The position numbers and the translations under genes are program-made. From NCBI GenBank assembly GCA_903915615.1, contig CAIWTR010000247.1, forward strand, positions 1 to 13,443: a DNA stretch of 13,443 nucleotides, written 5' to 3'. The DNA is from an uncultured Armatimonadota bacterium (lineage in GTDB: Bacteria; Armatimonadota; Armatimonadia; Armatimonadales; Armatimonadaceae). Positions 1 through 7,527 of this stretch are shown piece by piece. Numbering within the stretch: position 1 is the first letter of the stretch; every line of letters starts with the position of its first letter. A model generated the notes under the pieces. That model saw nothing but the letters and a program-made list of their open reading frames with translations. It made no database searches and was not told the DNA's origin.

Positions 1-636
1 CTTTTCGATAATCCCCACGGATGTACAAAAGTCCGCGAGCTCCGGCAGGATGTGCGAGCTCACAATAATGGTCTTGCCAAGGTTTCGCAGCTCTTTGAGG
101 AGGTCACGGATCTCGATACGCGCGCGTGGGTCGAGACCACTCGCTGGTTCATCGAGGAGCAGCACTTTAGGGTTATGCACCATTGTGCGTGCCAGACACA
201 GACGCTGCTTCATGCCGCGGGAGAGTCCCTCGACGTATGCATCCTTTTTGTTTGAGAGGTTAGTTAGGTCGAGAACCAGATCAATCAGCCCCGGGCGGTC
301 GCCCTTTGGAACCTTGTACGCTGCTGCGAAAAAGTCGAGGTATTCCCAGACCTTGAACTCATCGTAGACGCCGAATGTATCCGGCATGTACCCAATCCGC
401 GCCCGGACGGCATCCGGGTTTTCCACCACATTTATGCCATCCACAAATGCCGTACCTGTGGTCGGTTCGAGCAATGTTGCGAGAATCTTGATAGTGGTTG
501 TTTTCCCAGCGCCGTTTGGACCGATAAAGCCAAAGATTTCACCCGGGCCAAGCGCAAGCGAGAGGTTGTCCACCGCCGTCAGCTTGTCGTAGCGCTTGGT
601 GATATTTCTGAGGTCAATACGTAGCGGTTCGTTCAT
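1..636 (-). CDS. ABC-2 type exporter ATP-binding protein (C-terminus beyond window)
   Basis: This is the nucleotide-binding subunit that would power the ABC-2 permeases encoded just upstream, on the cytoplasmic face of the membrane. The 212 visible residues hold a nearly complete ABC ATPase domain: Walker A GPNGAGKT at residues 39-46, signature LSRGMKQR at 138-145, Walker B VLLLDEP at 158-164, D-loop SGLDP at 166-170 and H-loop His195. The usual Q-loop glutamine after IGYMP (82-85) is replaced by Asp, a variant seen in the CcmA-like exporter subfamily. The ATG at 634-636 is the natural start, since the domain begins within ten residues of it. The gene follows the 594-residue permease by 66 bp and was probably co-transcribed with it. 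The gene runs off the left edge, so the end of the protein is missing. The substrate cannot be told from the sequence. Confidence 0.95.
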   Translation of the reverse strand, partial: MNEPLRIDLRNITKRYDKLTAVDNLSLALGPGEIFGFIGPNGAGKTTTIKILATLLEPTTGTAFVDGINVVENPDAVRARIGYMPDTFGVYDEFKVWEYLDFFAAAYKVPKGDRPGLIDLVLDLTNLSNKKDAYVEGLSRGMKQRLCLARTMVHNPKVLLLDEPASGLDPRARIEIRDLLKELRNLGKTIIVSSHILPELADFCTSVGIIEK

Positions 637-702
637 GCTTTATCCAAATCAAAAGCCTCTGAAAACAGGGCCAGTTCTGTCATCCTATTCTAGTTTTGCA
701 CC

Positions 703-2487
703 CTATGCATCAAACTCGCGAGGGCCACGCTTTGCCGCAAGCATCGCCAGCCACCCGACCAGCGCGGTGAACCCTAACGACCCAACAATGTAAGTAGTCG
801 CAGTCGGCAAGCTCCGCATTCCGATGATTACGTCAGCAAACCCGCGGAGGGCAGGAAAACCGGATGCAATAAACGGGGATCCCAGCAGCATCATCGTAAG
901 CAGCGCCGCCTGCAGGCTGGCCGAGCGGCTGTTACGGTTGATTGCCCCAAGCAGCATCCCGATAGAGCCAGCAACCCCAAGCATCGCAATCATTAATGCC
1001 GGAGCCGTGAACACTGCATGCCACGCTGCGCCGCTCGCAATCAATCCGATGGTAAGCATCGGCAGCATCGCGGTAATGATCAACAGCCCGGGGACACAAG
1101 CCGCCACGGCTTTACTGATGATGATTTCACGGAGCGAGATGCGCGATAAAAGCATCGCGTTCCACGTCTGCTTCTCACGCTCTTTGGGGATACTGGTCGC
1201 TGCCGTCTGAACCGTCATCCAGATCGCCGCTGCGATGCCAAGATAAACCCGTAGCGCTGCGTTTTGCCTGAAATCCGCGCCATCTGCAGCGGTGAGGATG
1301 GTGAACACAAACATCATCCCGATGAGGCCGCCAATGAGCGTCCAGCGCAGACTCCCCGCGCGGCTTTGTGACCCGGCCGGCATCAGGATACTGCGAAGCT
1401 CTTTTCCGATCAGGGGATGCTCGGAAACCACGGGGATCTGCGCAAGATATCGGAGAAGTAAGGCTTGTATAGGCAACGACAACGCTGCGGTTGTCATCTC
1501 CAAATTTGATGCAGAATCAGCGGTCCGCAGCTGGGGAAGCTCCGGTGGATGCTTGGCACGGATGTCTTCCAATCTCTGCCGTGCATTGTCTGCCTGGATC
1601 GTTTCTTCCTCGGACTTCGCCAGCTGGCCAAACGTCACGAGGTAGAGGACAGCACTTCCGGCAATCGTTATGGCTGTCATGATCCAGTTCGGGAAATTGG
1701 ATACGGGGGCATCGACAATCGTTCGGAGCCTGTCCGGCATAATCAGCAACCCAACAGCAAAGATTGGATTCGTTGAACCAACGAGGCCGTTGACGAAGCC
1801 ACCGATAACTGTGCTAATAAATGCTGCAAGGACGGTGCCGCCCTGTGCATTTTGTGTGGATGCCGCAGTGCTGCTGACATACACCGACAGTGCGGATGCG
1901 AACAGCGTTGATGCACCCATGATGGCTTGAATCAGCAACCATTTTTCCAAACCAATCGTCTTCGCAATAGGTGTGATCAGGAGCAGCAGAGCGAAAAGCG
2001 CCTGCGTGATGATTGCCGGGAAGGCCGCGCTAAACCACTTGCCCAAAATGATGCGCATGGTGCCAATGCGCGACAAGCGAAGCGCATCCCAGGTTTTGTT
2101 ATCCCGCTCGCCCGCGATACTCGCAGACCCGGAGAGGAGTACGAGCAGGATGTTGATGGCTGTGAGGACACTCCCGGTGATACCGGGCTCGATGAACGTA
2201 AAGAACTCCGTGAATAAGAGTACCAGCGCGAGAATGATTGGTCGCGTGTAGCGCTCAAAGCCTTTCGCACCCCCGATGCCTGACCACTGCCTGACAGTCA
2301 ACCCAATAATGGGATTGTTGCTGGACACGCTACGGGTCCCTGATGGTTGACGCTCCTCCGTAGCTACGTCGCCTTGGGTGTTGAGCTGTGCTGGCGGCGG
2401 GATATGCCCCACACGATGTTCATCCACGAAATACGAGGATGAATGTTTGCCTGTGGACTTATCCTCCTCTGGTACCTGACGAAGCAT
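703..2487 (-). CDS. Double-length ABC-2 permease (two permease domains fused, 594 aa)
   Basis: Integral membrane subunit of the ABC-2 exporter. It holds two tandem permease domains. Each has a hydrophobic helix followed by the ABC-2 hallmark cytoplasmic segment: GERDNKTWDALRLSRI at about 127-141, ending in LGK at 148-150, and KEREKQTWNAMLLSRI at about 435-450, ending in ISK at 457-459. A charged linker of about 70 residues (290-355) joins the halves. The chosen ATG (2485-2487) overlaps the TAA of the preceding gene as TAATG, which implies translational coupling. A longer frame to 2673 exists but only reads through the preceding gene. The N-terminal 55 residues are polar and may be cytoplasmic. 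Residues 1-29 are repeated as a broken fragment at 3446-3562. Confidence 0.9.
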   Translation of the reverse strand: MLRQVPEEDKSTGKHSSSYFVDEHRVGHIPPPAQLNTQGDVATEERQPSGTRSVSSNNPIIGLTVRQWSGIGGAKGFERYTRPIILALVLLFTEFFTFIEPGITGSVLTAINILLVLLSGSASIAGERDNKTWDALRLSRIGTMRIILGKWFSAAFPAIITQALFALLLLITPIAKTIGLEKWLLIQAIMGASTLFASALSVYVSSTAASTQNAQGGTVLAAFISTVIGGFVNGLVGSTNPIFAVGLLIMPDRLRTIVDAPVSNFPNWIMTAITIAGSAVLYLVTFGQLAKSEEETIQADNARQRLEDIRAKHPPELPQLRTADSASNLEMTTAALSLPIQALLLRYLAQIPVVSEHPLIGKELRSILMPAGSQSRAGSLRWTLIGGLIGMMFVFTILTAADGADFRQNAALRVYLGIAAAIWMTVQTAATSIPKEREKQTWNAMLLSRISLREIIISKAVAACVPGLLIITAMLPMLTIGLIASGAAWHAVFTAPALMIAMLGVAGSIGMLLGAINRNSRSASLQAALLTMMLLGSPFIASGFPALRGFADVIIGMRSLPTATTYIVGSLGFTALVGWLAMLAAKRGPREFDA

Positions 2488-3455
2488 TATGGAGTCATCT
2501 CCGGAGGGCCATCCGAGAGACGGCGAAGCATCACGACAGAGAGCAGCCAGCCCACAAAGGCACTGGTGATATAGAAGAACAGTGGGATGCCAACACTCTG
2601 CCAAGGCTGCAATGGAGTGCCATTGGCTTCGATTCCCGTAATCTGCAACATCACGTAAAACGGGTTCGTCCAAAGCGGGATGAATGTCTCTGGTTTGGCT
2701 TGGTAACTAGATGTCAAATTCTGCCAGAGCGCAAGAACCGGGGATGCGACAACAGAGATCATCACGGTCGCCATCGCGGATGCGGCAGCAAGCTGTGTCC
2801 GTCGGCAAATCCAGCTAAAGAACATCCCGATGATGCCGTAGAAGAACGTACAGAACACCACGAAGACTTCGGCCCCAATAAAGTTTCCGAGGCTGACACC
2901 GCCCTTGAGGGCTGCCATGATCAAAATCGGGATGAAGATAAGCTGCATCGCGAGCGCAGGTACGACGGACCCAAGGAGCTTGCCCCAGACGATTTCCCAG
3001 CTAGTCAGGCGTGAGAGCAGCAAGGCATTCCATGTCTGCTTTTCGCGCTCTAGCGTAATAACACCGCTGGTTAACGTTGGGGCAAGCAGTACGGCAAACG
3101 CCATTTGAAAGCCAACCGCAATGACACCGAAAATGTCGCGGCCATCGCGGACGCTGCTATTGATAAACAGCACTCTTGCGATAATCAGATACACAATCGG
3201 CAGCACAACGGCCATGAACAGCGTCAGCGCGAGGCGGTTGGCCTTGCTCATCCTGCGGATCGACATCCGGCTTGTCAGCTCTTTCCGCAAAACAGGGTTC
3301 TTGACCCACTCAAATGGTCGGTCGTACGTGTCCGTAACGACTGTGGATATGTCATCCAGCTCCAGCGTTTCAACGGGCAGGCTTTCAGAATGCACGCGTG
3401 CCCGTTGAGGATTTGTCGATTCCTCGGATTCTCCGAGGTCGAATTTTAGCGACAC
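2487..3455 (-). CDS. ABC-2 permease, duplicate copy B (322 aa)
   Basis: Single-domain ABC-2 permease with an N-terminal cytoplasmic region of about 70 residues and then about six hydrophobic segments (for example 76-97, 111-131, 161-182, 196-216, 225-246 and 288-311). The segment LEREKQTWNALLLSRL (135-150) followed by WGK (157-159) matches both halves of the downstream double permease. Start is GTG at 3453-3455, preceded at close spacing by AGGAA. The gene is about 95% identical in protein to copy A (3562-4530), with the same length reached through compensating indels: one residue fewer in the run SPVLALW and one more near residues 276-285. Most nucleotide differences are silent, so both copies have probably stayed functional. 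Its stop overlaps the start of the double permease by one base. Confidence 0.92.
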   Translation of the reverse strand: MSLKFDLGESEESTNPQRARVHSESLPVETLELDDISTVVTDTYDRPFEWVKNPVLRKELTSRMSIRRMSKANRLALTLFMAVVLPIVYLIIARVLFINSSVRDGRDIFGVIAVGFQMAFAVLLAPTLTSGVITLEREKQTWNALLLSRLTSWEIVWGKLLGSVVPALAMQLIFIPILIMAALKGGVSLGNFIGAEVFVVFCTFFYGIIGMFFSWICRRTQLAAASAMATVMISVVASPVLALWQNLTSSYQAKPETFIPLWTNPFYVMLQITGIEANGTPLQPWQSVGIPLFFYITSAFVGWLLSVVMLRRLSDGPPEMTP

Positions 3456-3562
3456 GGTTCCTGCCTATCGGCCATGGAAAGCCCCAAGCGATGCTCATCC
3501 GCCAAAGGCGTGGATGATTGTGTGCCTGCGGGTTGTTCATCCTCAGGCAGCGCGCGGAACAT
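3446..3562 (-). pseudogene. Broken N-terminal fragment of the double ABC-2 permease
   Basis: A 38-codon frame begins at an ATG that overlaps the TAA of copy A as TAATG, exactly as the real double permease begins after copy B. Its first 28 or so residues (MFRALPEDEQPAG, then ADEHRLGL) correspond to residues 1-28 of the 594-residue permease (MLRQVPEEDKSTG, then VDEHRVGH). After that the frame crosses the duplication junction and reads the last codons of the fused sugar permease out of frame, ending MADRQEPCR. It overlaps the GTG of copy B by ten bases. It is a scar of the tandem duplication. It might still carry ribosomes from copy A to copy B, but that is inference. Confidence 0.8.
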
Positions 3563-4530
3563 TATGGAGTCATCTCCGGAGGGCCATCCGAGAGACGGCG
3601 AAGCATCACGACACTTAGCAGCCAGCCCACAAAGGCACTGGTGATGTAGAAGAATAGTGGGATCCCCACAGACTGCCATGCCTGTACTCCCGATGTACTC
3701 TCGATTCCCGTGATTTGTAGCATCACGTAAAACGGATTCGTCCAAAGCGGGATGAAGGTCTCGGGTTTGGCTTGGTAGCTTGATGTCAAATTCTGCCAGA
3801 GCGCAAGCATGACTGGGGATGCCACAACAGAGATCATCACGGTCGCCATCGCGGATGCGGCAGCAAGCTGAGTCCGCCGGCAGAGCCAGCTAAAGAACAT
3901 CCCGATGATGCCGTAGAAGAACGTACAGAAAACTACGAAGACTTCTGCCCCGATGAAGCTGCCGAGGCTGACACCGCCCTTGAGGGCTGCCATGATCAGG
4001 ATTGGGATGAAGATGAGCTGCATCGCGAGAGCCGGAAGAACCGACCCAAGGAGCTTGCCCCAGACGATTTCCCAGCTGGTCAGGCGTGAGAGCAGCAATG
4101 CATTCCATGTCTGCTTTTCGCGCTCCAGCGTAATAACACCGCTGGTTACCGTTGGGGCAAGTAGTACGGCAAACGCCATTTGAAAGCCAACCGCAATGAC
4201 ACCGAAAATGTCGCGGCCATCCCGGACACTGCTATTGATAAACAGGACTCTCGCGATGATCAGATAGACAATGGGCAGCACAACCGCCATGAACAGCGTA
4301 AGGGCGAGGCGGTTGGCTTTGCTCATCCTGCGGATGGACATCCTGGATGTCAGCTCTTTCCGCAAAACAGGGTTTTTTACCCATTCAAATGGGCGGTCGT
4401 ACGTGTCTGTAACGACCTTGGATGTGTCATCCAGCTCCAGCGTTTCAACGGGCAAGCTTGCAGAAGGCACGCGTGCCCGTTGAGTATTTGTCGATTCCTC
4501 GGATTCTCCGAGGTCGAATTTTAGCGACAC
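3562..4530 (-). CDS. ABC-2 permease, duplicate copy A (322 aa)
   Basis: The upstream twin of the gene at 2487-3455, with the same architecture: polar N-terminus, about six hydrophobic segments, and the ABC-2 hallmark LEREKQTWNALLLSRL at 135-150 followed by WGK. Start is GTG (4528-4530), with AGGAA about seven bases upstream. It begins 9 bp after the stop of the fused sugar permease, so it sits at the end of that operon. Differences from copy B cluster in the N-terminal tail (residues 16-36) and in a loop near 276-284 (ESTSGVQA against EANGTPLQP). Transmembrane parts are almost unchanged. With the double permease, the locus encodes four ABC-2 permease domains but only one ATPase within view, so alternative pairing of copies A and B is possible. 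Confidence 0.92.
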   Translation of the reverse strand: MSLKFDLGESEESTNTQRARVPSASLPVETLELDDTSKVVTDTYDRPFEWVKNPVLRKELTSRMSIRRMSKANRLALTLFMAVVLPIVYLIIARVLFINSSVRDGRDIFGVIAVGFQMAFAVLLAPTVTSGVITLEREKQTWNALLLSRLTSWEIVWGKLLGSVLPALAMQLIFIPILIMAALKGGVSLGSFIGAEVFVVFCTFFYGIIGMFFSWLCRRTQLAAASAMATVMISVVASPVMLALWQNLTSSYQAKPETFIPLWTNPFYVMLQITGIESTSGVQAWQSVGIPLFFYITSAFVGWLLSVVMLRRLSDGPPEMTP

Positions 4531-4539
4531 GTTTCCTGC

Positions 4540-6438
4540 CTATCGGCCCTTGATTGCCCCAAAGGTGACCCCGCGGAGGAGGTGCTTACGCATCAGGAAC
4601 GTGAAGATCGCTGCTGGCAGGAGGAATAGAATCGCGCGGGCGGCGATGTCATTCCAGAGCGTCGTTCCCGAGCCGATCGCCTGGGTGATGCTTGGTGGGG
4701 TTGTGAGTGGCTCGGCACCGGACAGGAAGTAGCCAAATGCGTACTCATTCCATGCATTCAGGAAGGTAAAGACGGCCGTCGCTGCCATCCCGGGGATGAT
4801 CAACGGCATCACACACTTACGAATCGCCGTCAGGCGGGAGTAGCGGTCAAGCATTGCGGCTTCTTCGTACTCAGGCGGGATGTCATCCGTGAAGCCCTTC
4901 ATCAGCCATGTAGCGAACGCAACGCCAACGGTGGTGTAGAGGAGAATCAGACCTGTGAGGGTGTTCAGGAGTCCGAGGCTGCGGAACATCAGGTAGACAG
5001 GGACCAGCACGACCATCGGGGGCAGCATACGCGTTGAGAGGATGAAGAAGAGGGCATCCGATTTCGCCTTGATCTTGAACCGGCTGAATGCGTATGCGGT
5101 GAGCGTTCCCATGCTAACTGCGAGGACGGTCGAAATCACCGCGATAATCGTCGAGTTCATCATTTGCTGCATGAACTTGGCATCCGCGAAGATCTTTAGG
5201 TAGTTCTCAAATGTCGGTGTGAAGACGACCTTTGGCGGGATGACGTTGACATCGGCGAAGGGCTTGAAGCTTGTTAAAGCCATCCAGAGCAGCGGCGCGA
5301 GGTAGATGAACAGCGCGATGCTCATCGTGATGTACGCGAGGACGTTGCGGACATTGGATGGGATGAAGAAGATTGCGGCGCAGATGGCGGCAAGGACTCC
5401 GATAACGCCGACGAATGCCGGTCCACCGGCGGAGTAGGCGCCCCAGAGGAGGAGGACACCGCAGACTGGCGGTGCGAACTTCCCGATGCCTCTGATCAGT
5501 GGGCTTTCAGGATTGAACAGCGGAACGGCATCCGCAGGGCCCTCGCCTTTGATCTTCGCCATCATCATTAAGTAGAGGTTCGTCAACCCGATGATCACCA
5601 GCAAAACGATGTACGCGAATGCGCAGGCTTTACCCGTGTTCCAGTTACGGAGGGCTTCACGGAAGACCTGAACCGACACGGTTTCAACGGTTGAGCCGCG
5701 CTCTGTCATGATCCAGGCGAGGTCAAACATTTTGAACGCATCAAGGGTGCGGAAGAGGAGCGCGACCATCAGGAGAGGTGCGATGGTCGGGATGGTGATG
5801 AAGCGGAACTTGAACCACTCGGTTGCGCGGTCTACGGATGCGGCTTCGAACAGCGTCTTGGGTACGGATGCGAGGCCAGCGAGGGCGATCAGCATGATGA
5901 ACGGCGTCCACTGCCAGGTGTCGGCGATGACAACCGACCACATCGCATGTTGTTTATCCGTCCAGACAATCGGCTTGAGAGGGTCCATCAGGCCGATTTT
6001 GCCGAGGAGGAAGTTGATCAGGCCGAAGTTGGTGTCCATCAGGAAGCGCCAGAAGAGGCCGACCACGACGCTTGAGAGCATCATCGGGAGGAGGAAAAGC
6101 GTTGTGACGATGCCCTTTGCTTTGAACTCGCGGTTGAGGAGGAGCGCGAGGCCGAAGCCGAGCGCGAGCTGAAGAAGCACGCTCATCACCACAAAGGCTG
6201 CGGTGGTGGTGAACGACTGCCAGGACTCCGGCCGTGAGAGCATTTCGGTGTAGTTTGCGTTTCCGATGAACTTCGGTGGGATCTTGGAGCTGGCCTTGTA
6301 GTCATTAAAGGACAGCCAGAGCGACCAGAAGAGTGGAAAGACGTTCATCGCGACCAGCAGGAAGATCGTCGGCAACATAAACATGTTGGCGATGGAGCGG
6401 TCAGAAACGTGTTTGATCGGAGGAGCAGAATTCGTCAT
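4540..6438 (-). CDS. Fused sugar ABC-importer permease (MalF-like + MalG-like, 632 aa)
   Basis: Forms the membrane channel of a carbohydrate importer, normally built from two separate permeases. Residues 15-295 are MalF/UgpA-like: first helix MLPTIFLLVAMNVFPLF (21-37), and coupling loop EAASVDRATEW through ITIP (198-217). Residues 320-362 add two extra hydrophobic segments as a linker. Residues 365-632 are MalG/UgpE-like: IYLAPLLWMALTSFKP (378-393), ENYLKIF (411-417), coupling loop EEAAMLDRYSRL through LIIP (525-549), and NAWNEYAFGYFLSG (561-574). In both coupling loops the conserved Gly of the EAA motif (EAA-x3-G) is Arg. The ATG at 6436-6438 is chosen because the first helix follows; the longer frame to 6723 only overlaps the VOC gene. 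The Shine-Dalgarno sequence is weak. The gene lies 52 bp after the VOC gene, and no importer ATPase is in view. Confidence 0.93.
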   Translation of the reverse strand: MTNSAPPIKHVSDRSIANMFMLPTIFLLVAMNVFPLFWSLWLSFNDYKASSKIPPKFIGNANYTEMLSRPESWQSFTTTAAFVVMSVLLQLALGFGLALLLNREFKAKGIVTTLFLLPMMLSSVVVGLFWRFLMDTNFGLINFLLGKIGLMDPLKPIVWTDKQHAMWSVVIADTWQWTPFIMLIALAGLASVPKTLFEAASVDRATEWFKFRFITIPTIAPLLMVALLFRTLDAFKMFDLAWIMTERGSTVETVSVQVFREALRNWNTGKACAFAYIVLLVIIGLTNLYLMMMAKIKGEGPADAVPLFNPESPLIRGIGKFAPPVCGVLLLWGAYSAGGPAFVGVIGVLAAICAAIFFIPSNVRNVLAYITMSIALFIYLAPLLWMALTSFKPFADVNVIPPKVVFTPTFENYLKIFADAKFMQQMMNSTIIAVISTVLAVSMGTLTAYAFSRFKIKAKSDALFFILSTRMLPPMVVLVPVYLMFRSLGLLNTLTGLILLYTTVGVAFATWLMKGFTDDIPPEYEEAAMLDRYSRLTAIRKCVMPLIIPGMAATAVFTFLNAWNEYAFGYFLSGAEPLTTPPSITQAIGSGTTLWNDIAARAILFLLPAAIFTFLMRKHLLRGVTFGAIKGR

Positions 6439-6490
6439 CGTTGTTTGCCAGAATACCAAAATCCCGCAGCAAATGGCGGGTTGTGCCGTG

Positions 6491-6880
6491 TCACGCGGTG
6501 GGCGCGTGGAAGGTTGCGATGTACCAGATGTTTCCGTGGTGGTCGACGAGTGTGGCCTGCGTCTCTCCGTAGGGCGTCTCGGCTGGTGCATCCTGGATGT
6601 ACCAACCCTTTTCGGCAAGTGTATTTGTGACCGCTTGCGTGTCGGGAACATAGACCATTGTGGTTGCGCGCGGTGCATCCGGGAGGGGTGTGTCTGCGCT
6701 CTCGACGACGATGATGCTGTCACCGATACCTAGTTCAGTGTGGAAGCAGTGGTTGCCAAAGTCGTGTTGTTCGAGGATGCGTGCGCCAAGGGTGTCGGTC
6801 AGGTCGAGGAGATCCTGGTTGGTTGCGAAGAGGTAAGAACGGACCATCCCTTGGCCGTGTCGGATGTATGGAATCGCCAT
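6491..6880 (-). CDS. VOC / PhnB-like glyoxalase-fold protein (129 aa)
   Basis: A small cytoplasmic protein of the vicinal oxygen chelate superfamily, of the length typical for PhnB/YdcE-like members. Recognisable parts are the opening AIPYIRHGQGMVRSYLF, two beta-alpha-beta units, a SIIVVESAD strand near 54-62, TTMVYVPD near 73-80, and the C-terminal DHHGNIWYIATF (113-124), which matches the DPFGHxWxxAT ending of PhnB-like proteins. The family includes metal-dependent isomerases, dioxygenases and resistance proteins, so the specific activity cannot be told. No transport role is known for the family. Its position between the binding-protein gene and the permease gene is unusual, and it appears to lead a permease operon. 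The Shine-Dalgarno sequence is weak. Confidence 0.85.
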   Translation of the reverse strand: MAIPYIRHGQGMVRSYLFATNQDLLDLTDTLGARILEQHDFGNHCFHTELGIGDSIIVVESADTPLPDAPRATTMVYVPDTQAVTNTLAEKGWYIQDAPAETPYGETQATLVDHHGNIWYIATFHAPTA

Positions 6881-7065
6881 GCTTGCTTAGTTTCCGCCCG
6901 CCGTTGCCAAGGAATTGGATGCTAGATGTATCGACTCTGTGCGTTCGTAAGCGCTGTCATCACCAGTGGTGGCAAGGTGTCCAAGGATGTGGGGCATGAT
7001 GCATCATTCTACGGTGTTCAGCTGTGTGGCTGGATGTTGATAGATTCCCAGATTGCATCGATGCG
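6881..7065. other. Intergenic region upstream of the VOC-permease operon, with palindromes
   Basis: No credible gene is seen here. The stretch must hold the promoter for the VOC-permease operon, because terminators lie just upstream of it in the direction of transcription, but no convincing -35/-10 pair stands out. It contains three short perfect palindromes: CACCA-G-TGGTG (6961-6971), ATGATGCATCAT (6996-7007) and GCATCGATGC (7055-7064). The first two could be operator half-site pairs. Confidence 0.4.
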
Positions 7066-7103
7066 AAAAAACAGCGCCATGACATTTCTGCCACGGCGCT
7101 GTT
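7066..7103 (-). terminator. Rho-independent terminator, copy 3 of 3
   Basis: Arms AACAGCGCC (7070-7078) and GGCGCTGTT (7095-7103) pair perfectly. On the minus strand the stem is followed by a U-run (plus-strand A-run 7066-7070). This is the outermost terminator downstream of the binding-protein gene. Confidence 0.85.
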
Positions 7104-7133
7104 GTAGAAGCGTAAAGCCTACTTATGGTCAGC

Positions 7134-7217
7134 TTACTTCTTGATGACCTTTGCGTGTCCTTCCGCGATGGCATCAAGTGCCGCCTTGGATGTCTTCGCA
7201 CCGGTGATTGCAGCGCT
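7134..7217 (-). pseudogene. Tail copy 2 of the solute-binding protein gene
   Basis: These 84 bp match the last 27 codons and the stop of the intact gene at 7528 (offset 394 bp). I see six substitutions, all at silent third positions, so the encoded tail from SAAITGAKTSK to GHAKVIKK is unchanged. Beyond 7217 similarity fades and the sequence enters the next terminator. There is no start codon or upstream coding sequence, so it is a remnant. Confidence 0.85.
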
Positions 7218-7244
7218 AACATCACGTTGCTTTTGAAGTAAAAC

Positions 7245-7282
7245 AAAAAACAGCGCCCTGACATATTTGCCACGGCGCTGTT
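7245..7282 (-). terminator. Rho-independent terminator, copy 2 of 3
   Basis: The arms, AACAGCGCC (7249-7257) and GGCGCTGTT (7274-7282), are identical to those of the other two copies. The U-run comes from the plus-strand A-run 7245-7250. The loop differs slightly. Confidence 0.87.
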
Positions 7283-7312
7283 GTAGAAGCGTAAAGCCTA
7301 TTTATGGTCAGC

Positions 7313-7429
7313 TTACTTCTTGATGACCTTTGCGTGTCCTTCAGCGATTGCATCCAGGGCTGCCTTGGATGTCTTTGCACCGGTGATTGCAGCGCTCAGC
7401 TCATCTTGGGATGTCTTCAACAGCTCGGT
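7313..7429 (-). pseudogene. Tail copy 1 of the solute-binding protein gene
   Basis: These 117 bp match the last 38 codons and the stop of the intact gene, at a constant offset of 215 bp. Only one substitution is seen, CAA for CAG, which is silent. In frame it encodes TELLKTSQDELSAAI through GHAKVIKK. Upstream the frame changes to an unrelated EKATA and then meets the terminator of the intact gene. It is a recent partial duplication with no start. Confidence 0.9.
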
Positions 7430-7459
7430 TGCGGTTGCCTTCTCTAATAAATCCAAACG

Positions 7460-7497
7460 AAAAAACAGCGCCGCGACATTTCTGCCTTGGCGCTGTT
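7460..7497 (-). terminator. Rho-independent terminator of the solute-binding protein gene, copy 1 of 3
   Basis: Arms AACAGCGCC (7464-7472) and GGCGCTGTT (7489-7497), with the plus-strand A-run 7460-7465 giving the U-run. It lies 30 bp after the stop of the intact gene and should separate the binding-protein transcript from the VOC-permease operon. Confidence 0.92.
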
Positions 7498-7527
7498 TCG
7501 TAAAAGTAAAGCCTTCTGTGGGTTAGC

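Larger units (their letters stand above)
2399..4548. repeat. 1075-bp tandem duplication (unit B 2399-3473, unit A 3474-4548)
   Basis: Every matching landmark is offset by exactly 1075 bp: GTG starts at 3455 and 4530, stop/start overlaps at 2487 and 3562, and the sequence tatcggcc at 3466-3473 and 4541-4548. The unit runs from the last three codons of the fused sugar permease, through one ABC-2 permease gene, into the first 29 or so codons of the double permease. Divergence of several percent, mostly silent, shows that it is not recent. Confidence 0.9.

Noticed and set aside
2488..2673. N-terminal extension of the double permease
   Set aside because: It is a frame-shifted reading of the end of copy B; the TAATG overlap start at 2487 is the natural one.
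2399..4548. Insertion sequence or composite transposon behind the permease duplication
   Set aside because: No transposase, terminal inverted repeats or target duplications are seen; the unit is made only of local gene sequence.
6439..6723. 95-residue N-terminal extension of the fused permease
   Set aside because: It lies on top of the VOC gene in another frame, has a Pro/Arg/Ser-rich composition unlike a protein domain, and a normal permease start exists at 6438.
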